Translations under genes and position numbers: made by a program
The notes under the pieces: generated by a model
Told to the model about the DNA's origin: nothing
Databases searched by the model: none
The model's input: only the letters and a program-made list of their open reading frames with translations
Shown here: positions 57,799 to 64,000 of the stretch, piece after piece
Position numbering within the stretch: the first letter of the stretch is position 1
How the letters are laid out: each line of letters opens with the position of its first letter
Origin: Mumia xiangluensis
GTDB lineage: Bacteria > Actinomycetota > Actinomycetes > Propionibacteriales > Nocardioidaceae
Direction: 5' to 3'
Assembly: GCF_010994095.1 (NCBI RefSeq)
Contig: NZ_WJYO01000004.1
Coordinates: 186,001 to 250,000 of the forward strand
DNA: 64,000 nucleotides

Positions 57799-60525
57799 AT
57801 GTCCAGGTTCAGAAGCTCAACGGCCCGAAAGCCGTTGTCGCTCACCGCATCCGGCGCCCTGGTGGCCGGCATGGCGGTCAGCGTCACGGCACTCGGGACG
57901 TCGGCAGCCCAGGCTGACGACGTACAGCTCGACAAGAACTTCACGTACACCTGCAACGTGGTCGCGGCCGGGCTCCCGCTCGGTGACCACGCGGTCGGGG
58001 TCAACGCCAAGGTGGTCATCCCGGATGCGGTCGACCCGGGGACCGAGATCCCGGGTCGCAAGACCCAGATCACGCTGACGCTGCCCGAGACGCTGCGCAA
58101 CGCGACGTACGGTCTGCTGAGCGCGCGGACCGCGAGCGGCTACTCCAACAACGCCAACATCTCCATCACGGTCCCCGGCATCACGGATCCGTTCGTCTAC
58201 CCGATCGCCAACCTGGCCGCCCCGTGGTCACCCGTCCCCGCGTCGTCGACCCCGCCGTGGCAGATCCCGACCGAAGGTGACGTCCCGGCGATCGACGTCC
58301 CCAGCCCCGCCGAGTACCCCGGGCTCCAGCTGCCCACGACGGGCACGATCCACATGCCGGCCTCGTTCAACGTGATCGCGTCGCTGCGCAACGCCAACGG
58401 CGACCTGGTCGGCGGCGAGGGTGCCGTGACGATGGCGTGCGCCCTGCCCACGGGCAGCGACCGCACCTTCGGCACCTTCGGGATCAATGCGGCCGAGGAG
58501 CCGAACACGCCGCCGACCGCCGGTGACGTGAGCGTCTCCACCGCGTACGGCACGGCCGTCGACGTCGCGCTGGAGGGTGCGGACGCCGATGGTGACGACC
58601 TGACGTACACCTACGCGCAGCCGGCCAACGGCACCGTGTCGGGTTCGGGTGCGAACGTCACCTACACGCCGGACGACGGGTTCTCCGGCTCGGACTCCTT
58701 CGAGTACACCGTCTCCGACGGTGAGGCGGAGGCGACCGGCACCGTCTCGGTCACGGTCGGCGAGGCGCCGAACACGCCGCCGACCGCGGGTGACGTGAGC
58801 GCCTCGACCGACTACGGCACGTCCGTCGACATCGCGCTCGAGGGCGCGGACGCCGACGGCGACACCCTCTCGTACTCGTACGGCACGCCGGCCAACGGCA
58901 CCGTCTCGGGATCGGGTGCGAACGTCACCTACACGCCTGCTGCCGGGTTCTCCGGCTCGGACTCCTTCGACTACACCGTCTCCGACGGTGAGGCCGAGGC
59001 GACCGGCACCGTGACCGTGACGGTCGGCGAGCAGCCGAACACGCCGCCGGTAGCGGTCGACGGCTCGGTGACGCTCGACGAGAACACCTCGGCCGACGTC
59101 ACGCTGTCGGCGACCGACGCCGACGGCGACGACCTGACGTACACCTACTCGCAGCCGGCCAACGGCACGGTCACGGGCAGTGGTGCGACGGTCACCTACA
59201 CGCCGACCGCCGACTTCGTCGGCACCGACTCGTTCACCTTCACGGTCGACGACGGCAACGGCGGCACCGACACGGCGACGATCGCGATCACGGTCAACGA
59301 CACCGAGGATCCGAACACACCGCCGACCGCGGGCAACGTGGCTGCCGAGACCGACGAGGACACGGCCGTCGACATCGCGCTCGAGGGCGCGGACGCCGAC
59401 GGCGACGAGCTGACCTACTCGTACTCGCAGCCGGCCAACGGGACGGTGACGGGCTCGGGTGACAGCGTCACCTACACGCCGGCGGACGGGTTCTTCGGCG
59501 AGGACATCTTCACCTACACCGTCTCCGACGGCACCGACTCGGCGACGGGCGCGGTGACGGTGACGGTGAACGAGGTCGTCGACCCGCCGGACAACACGCC
59601 CCCGACCGCGGGCAACGTGGCTGCCGAGACCGACGAGGACACGGCTGTCGACATCACGCTCGCGGGTGCCGACGCGGACGGTGACGAGCTGACCTACACC
59701 TACGGCGAGCCGTCCAACGGCACCGTCAGCGGTGAGGGTGCCGACGTCACCTACACGCCGGCGGACGGGTTCTTCGGTGAGGACACCTTCACCTACACCG
59801 TCTCCGACGGCGAGGACGAGGCGACGGGCACGGTGACCGTGACGGTCAACGAGGTCGTCGACCCGCCGGACAACACGCCGCCGACCGCGGGCAACGTGGC
59901 TGCCGAGACCGACGAGGACACGGCCGTCGACATCGCGCTCGCGGGTGCGGACGCCGACGGTGACGCGCTCACGTACACCTACGGCGAGCCGGGCCACGGC
60001 ACCGTCACCGGGACTGGTGGCAGCGTCACGTACACGCCGGCGGACGGGTTCTTCGGTGAGGACACCTTCACCTACACCGTCTCCGACGGCGAGGACGAGG
60101 CGACGGGCACGGTGACCGTGACGGTCAACGAGGTCGAGGAGCCCCCGGTCAACACGCCGCCCACGGCTGCTGCCGTGACCGCGACGACCGACCAGGGCAA
60201 GGCGGTCGCCATCGCGCTCAAGGGCGCCGATGCCGACGGTGACACGCTCGCCTACTCGTACGGCACCCCGGCCAACGGCACGGTGACCGGCACGGGCGCG
60301 AACGTCACCTACACGCCCAAGGCCGGGTTCTCGGGGACCGACTCGTTCACGTACTCGGTCGACGACGGCAAGGGCGGTACGGCCTCCGCAGCGGTGACCG
60401 TCACCGTCAAGCCGGTGACGACCCCGCCGGTGGACAAGTGCGGCCCGATGCCGAACCCCATCAAGGAGCCGCTCAAGTGGCTCAAGTGGCTGGCCTGCAA
60501 GATCTTTGGTCAGCTTCACCGATGA
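57799..60525 (+). CDS. Secreted protein with seven tandem Ig-like repeats
   Basis: This is a 908-residue secreted protein. A signal peptide ends at about Ala39 (AQA). Residues 40-233 form an N-terminal domain with two Cys (TYTC and TMAC) resembling an actinobacterial secreted domain. Seven Ig-like (Big_9/VCBS-type) repeats of 89-93 residues follow, each starting NTPPTA or similar and containing DADGD and VTYTP. The last 35 residues (from VDKCGPMPNP) hold two Cys and a Trp/Lys-rich amphipathic segment; no LPXTG or membrane anchor is present. It is likely surface-associated or adhesive. ATG 57799 has a GGAGGGG site; the open frame upstream lies antisense to nothing known and lacks a signal. Confidence 0.87.
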   Translation: MSRFRSSTARKPLSLTASGALVAGMAVSVTALGTSAAQADDVQLDKNFTYTCNVVAAGLPLGDHAVGVNAKVVIPDAVDPGTEIPGRKTQITLTLPETLRNATYGLLSARTASGYSNNANISITVPGITDPFVYPIANLAAPWSPVPASSTPPWQIPTEGDVPAIDVPSPAEYPGLQLPTTGTIHMPASFNVIASLRNANGDLVGGEGAVTMACALPTGSDRTFGTFGINAAEEPNTPPTAGDVSVSTAYGTAVDVALEGADADGDDLTYTYAQPANGTVSGSGANVTYTPDDGFSGSDSFEYTVSDGEAEATGTVSVTVGEAPNTPPTAGDVSASTDYGTSVDIALEGADADGDTLSYSYGTPANGTVSGSGANVTYTPAAGFSGSDSFDYTVSDGEAEATGTVTVTVGEQPNTPPVAVDGSVTLDENTSADVTLSATDADGDDLTYTYSQPANGTVTGSGATVTYTPTADFVGTDSFTFTVDDGNGGTDTATIAITVNDTEDPNTPPTAGNVAAETDEDTAVDIALEGADADGDELTYSYSQPANGTVTGSGDSVTYTPADGFFGEDIFTYTVSDGTDSATGAVTVTVNEVVDPPDNTPPTAGNVAAETDEDTAVDITLAGADADGDELTYTYGEPSNGTVSGEGADVTYTPADGFFGEDTFTYTVSDGEDEATGTVTVTVNEVVDPPDNTPPTAGNVAAETDEDTAVDIALAGADADGDALTYTYGEPGHGTVTGTGGSVTYTPADGFFGEDTFTYTVSDGEDEATGTVTVTVNEVEEPPVNTPPTAAAVTATTDQGKAVAIALKGADADGDTLAYSYGTPANGTVTGTGANVTYTPKAGFSGTDSFTYSVDDGKGGTASAAVTVTVKPVTTPPVDKCGPMPNPIKEPLKWLKWLACKIFGQLHR
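58504..60414 (+). repeat. Seven tandem coding repeats of 267-279 bp
   Basis: Units begin at 58504, 58771, 59038, 59314, 59593, 59872 and 60151, so spacings are 267, 267, 276, 279, 279 and 279 bp. Units 4-6 are the most alike (NVAAETDEDTAVDI, GFFGEDTFTYTVSDG), with long near-identical DNA stretches. This points to recent duplication and makes copy-number change by recombination, or assembly collapse, likely. Confidence 0.92.
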
Positions 60526-60560
60526 TCTGAGGCCGCACCGCGGCTGAGATCACGCGACCG

Positions 60561-60595
60561 CCGGTGGCGGGGTCCGATCCGGACCCCGCCACCGG
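60561..60595. terminator. Bidirectional terminator after the Ig-repeat gene
   Basis: A perfect 16-bp stem (CCGGTGGCGGGGTCCG and complement) encloses a 3-nt ATC loop, 36 bp past the plus-strand stop and 12 bp past the minus-strand stop at 60607. It can terminate both convergent genes. Confidence 0.85.
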
Positions 60596-60606
60596 TGCGT
60601 CCTGCC

Positions 60607-61779
60607 TCAGGCGACGGGCTCGACCAGGAACGCTCGGCCTTCGCCGGCCACGCGGGTCAGGACGACCGTCGCCGTCTGGGACCCGGTGAGGCGCAGGCGT
60701 CTGATCAATGCCTCCGGGACCACCGAGACGCCGCGCTTCTTCACGGTGAGCGTGCCGACGTCGCGGGCGCGCAGCGCGGCGCGCAGCTGCTTCTCGCGGT
60801 ACGGGAGCTCGTCGACGACGCGGAACGCGCGGGCGTACGGCGTCGGCACGTGCGCTGCGCTCGACACGTAGGCGATGTGGGGGTCGACGAGCCAGCCGCC
60901 GGTCAGTGCGGCGACGCCGGTCACGAGGCCGGCCCGGATCACCGCGTCGTCCGGCTCGTACCACCACGCGCCGGGTTCTCGGACCTCCGCGTCGGCCGGG
61001 GCGTCGCCGTCGGTGAGCGTCGCGACGCCGTGCGTCCCCAGCACGGTCGCGCGTCGTCGGGTCCCGGCGAACCGACGGCCCCAGAGGCATGCCTCGACCA
61101 GGCTGCCGCGCTCGCTCACCCACTCAGCCTCGACGCCGTCGGGAACCAGGTCGTGGGAGATCCCGGGGAGCACCTTCGCGACGCCGTGGTCGTCGAGGAG
61201 GCCGCTGACGAACGTCCACGGCGGGCTGAACGCGTCAGGGTCGAACGTCCTGCCGCGCCCGTCGCGCCGGGCCGGGTCGACGAACGCGACGTCGTACGCG
61301 GACACGTCGACCTCGGTGGCGTCGGCGACCTCGACGGTCCCGGGAAGGCCGAGCGCGGCGAGGTTGGCGCGCGCCATCGCAGCGCGCAGCGGATCGCGCT
61401 CGACGCCGTGCGCCGCGAGTTCCGCGCGGGCGAGAGCGATCAGGTCCGCTCCGATCCCGCAGCCGAGGTCGACGACGGTGCGTACGCCGTCCGCCTGCAG
61501 CCGTGCGCCGCGGTGGACCGCCACCGCGGGGCGGGTCGCCTGCTCGAGGGCGTCCGGTGTGAGCCACATCGCGGCGGCGTCCGCGCCGAGCTTGACGCGT
61601 GCCCGGCGTCGCAGGGCTGCCTGGCCGGTCGCGGCCGCCACCAGGTCGACGGGGTGGCCTGCCTGGCGGAGGCGGGTCCCGAGGGCGAGGTCGTCGAGCG
61701 AGCCCTCCGCGGCTGCGACCTCGTGGAGGATCTGCTGACCCTCGGGGGAGAGGAGCCGTTCGAACGGGGAGACCTCCAT
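60607..61779 (-). CDS. Class I SAM methyltransferase with THUMP-like C-terminal domain
   Basis: This is a 390-residue protein. The SAM motif DLGCGIGADLIALA (from about residue 105) and the FVDPARRD box are clear. The C-terminal region (about 310-390) matches the THUMP-like domain of this actinobacterial methyltransferase family, suggesting an RNA substrate. ATG 61779 (MEVSPFERLL) has GGAGG about 9 bases upstream; ATG 61788 abuts that site. Confidence 0.82.
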   Translation of the reverse strand: MEVSPFERLLSPEGQQILHEVAAAEGSLDDLALGTRLRQAGHPVDLVAAATGQAALRRRARVKLGADAAAMWLTPDALEQATRPAVAVHRGARLQADGVRTVVDLGCGIGADLIALARAELAAHGVERDPLRAAMARANLAALGLPGTVEVADATEVDVSAYDVAFVDPARRDGRGRTFDPDAFSPPWTFVSGLLDDHGVAKVLPGISHDLVPDGVEAEWVSERGSLVEACLWGRRFAGTRRRATVLGTHGVATLTDGDAPADAEVREPGAWWYEPDDAVIRAGLVTGVAALTGGWLVDPHIAYVSSAAHVPTPYARAFRVVDELPYREKQLRAALRARDVGTLTVKKRGVSVVPEALIRRLRLTGSQTATVVLTRVAGEGRAFLVEPVA

Positions 61780-61808
61780 GGCGGCCATCCTCCCAGTCCG
61801 GTCCGAAG

Positions 61809-61835
61809 CTGGCACTCTGCTTGACCGAGTGCCAG
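61809..61835. promoter_or_regulatory. CIRCE operator 1 (HrcA)
   Basis: CTGGCACTC, nine bases, GAGTGCCAG: a perfect inverted repeat matching the CIRCE consensus half-site [T]TAGCACTC closely. It overlaps the -35 element of the groES promoter. Confidence 0.85.
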
Positions 61836-61849
61836 CCCGGTCCTACGGT
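61821..61849 (+). promoter_or_regulatory. Promoter of groES-groEL1
   Basis: A -35 TTGACC (61821-61826) and a -10 TACGGT (61844-61849) are 17 bp apart and lie between the two CIRCE elements. Repression by HrcA bound there fits heat-shock control. Confidence 0.75.
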
Positions 61850-61853
61850 GGGT

Positions 61854-61880
61854 TTAGCACTCTCGTATCCTGGGTGCTAA
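61854..61880. promoter_or_regulatory. CIRCE operator 2 (HrcA)
   Basis: TTAGCACTC, nine bases, GGGTGCTAA: the canonical CIRCE element with a single change in the right arm (consensus GAGTGCTAA). It lies just downstream of the -10, at the likely transcription start. Confidence 0.92.
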
Positions 61881-61986
61881 CGGTGCAGACGCGTACGGCT
61901 CCCGCGACGGCGTACGCACGAAGCACCTCCTTGGACCACAGTCCCAGTCATTCGTACGGGGTTACACCGAAAGGGGAGGTCGACAA

Positions 61987-63989
<2,003 letters not shown>

Positions 63990-64000
63990 TCGTCAGCCTC

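Noticed and set aside
58504-60414. Regular repeats considered as a CRISPR-like array
   Set aside because: Units are 267-279 bp, in frame and encode Ig domains; there are no short identical repeats with unique spacers.
58228-60519. 763-residue antisense open frame over the Ig-repeat gene
   Set aside because: Repetitive RVGVRE-type text is the complement of the Ig repeats; no start context or family similarity.

Overview
This 64 kb window is chromosomal DNA from a high-GC actinobacterium. Three things show this: the very GC-biased third codon positions, the frequent GTG starts, and the block of tuf, S10, spc and alpha ribosomal genes followed by rplM-rpsI-glmM-coaA-glmS-nnrE/D-alr-tsaE-tsaB-rimI-tsaD-groES-groEL1. 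GNAT and DinB proteins, a His-tailed GroEL1, HrcA/CIRCE control and the extreme abundance of the string cgtac suggest a Propionibacteriales/Nocardioidaceae-like organism (Nocardioides, Aeromicrobium or Mumia relatives). That placement is inference only. No tRNA, rRNA, CRISPR array, insertion sequence or prophage was recognised.

Layout. 1-867 is the 3' part of tuf (EF-Tu). 1038-6088 is an accessory block between tuf and rpsJ: a CDF metal exporter, then on the minus strand a purine-catabolic set (guanine deaminase, the FAD subunit and a fused 2Fe-2S/Mo subunit of a xanthine-dehydrogenase-type enzyme). The convergent ends of the CDF and Mo-enzyme genes enclose an unusual 31-bp tandem repeat that can form alternative hairpins. 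6502-22760 is the ribosomal superoperon: rpsJ to rpsQ, rplN to secY-adk-map-infA-rpmJ, and rpsM to rplQ. It contains several strong stem-loops and an internal promoter in front of infA.

22869-37623 is a second accessory stretch: a GlsB-type membrane protein, an NfeD/flotillin pair, an ABC-F ATPase, and an acyl-CoA catabolic locus. The locus consists of a TetR regulator with a clear palindromic operator, a single-polypeptide biotin-dependent acyl-CoA carboxylase, an SDR, an acyl-CoA dehydrogenase and an enoyl-CoA hydratase. After it come an RsmC-like methyltransferase, truA (which in many actinobacteria sits next to rplQ), a medium-chain reductase and a small sortase-substrate protein.

37838-57634 carries gltA, rplM-rpsI, cell-wall precursor genes (glmM, glmS, alr), coaA, the NAD(P)HX repair enzyme and the t6A tRNA-modification genes (a GNAT-TsaE fusion, tsaB, tsaD). 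A foreign-looking AbiEi-like/DUF559 nuclease gene bracketed by two copies of a 30-bp near-palindrome interrupts this stretch. 57799-60525 encodes a 908-residue secreted protein with seven Ig-like repeats and an odd cationic amphipathic C-terminal tail. The window ends with a THUMP-like methyltransferase and the groES-groEL1 operon, preceded by two CIRCE operators.

Most of the window is housekeeping. The parts most worth a second look are the one-gene acyl-CoA carboxylase locus and its operator, the palindrome-bracketed nuclease gene, the Ig-repeat protein with its unusual tail, and the 31-bp alternative-hairpin repeat.
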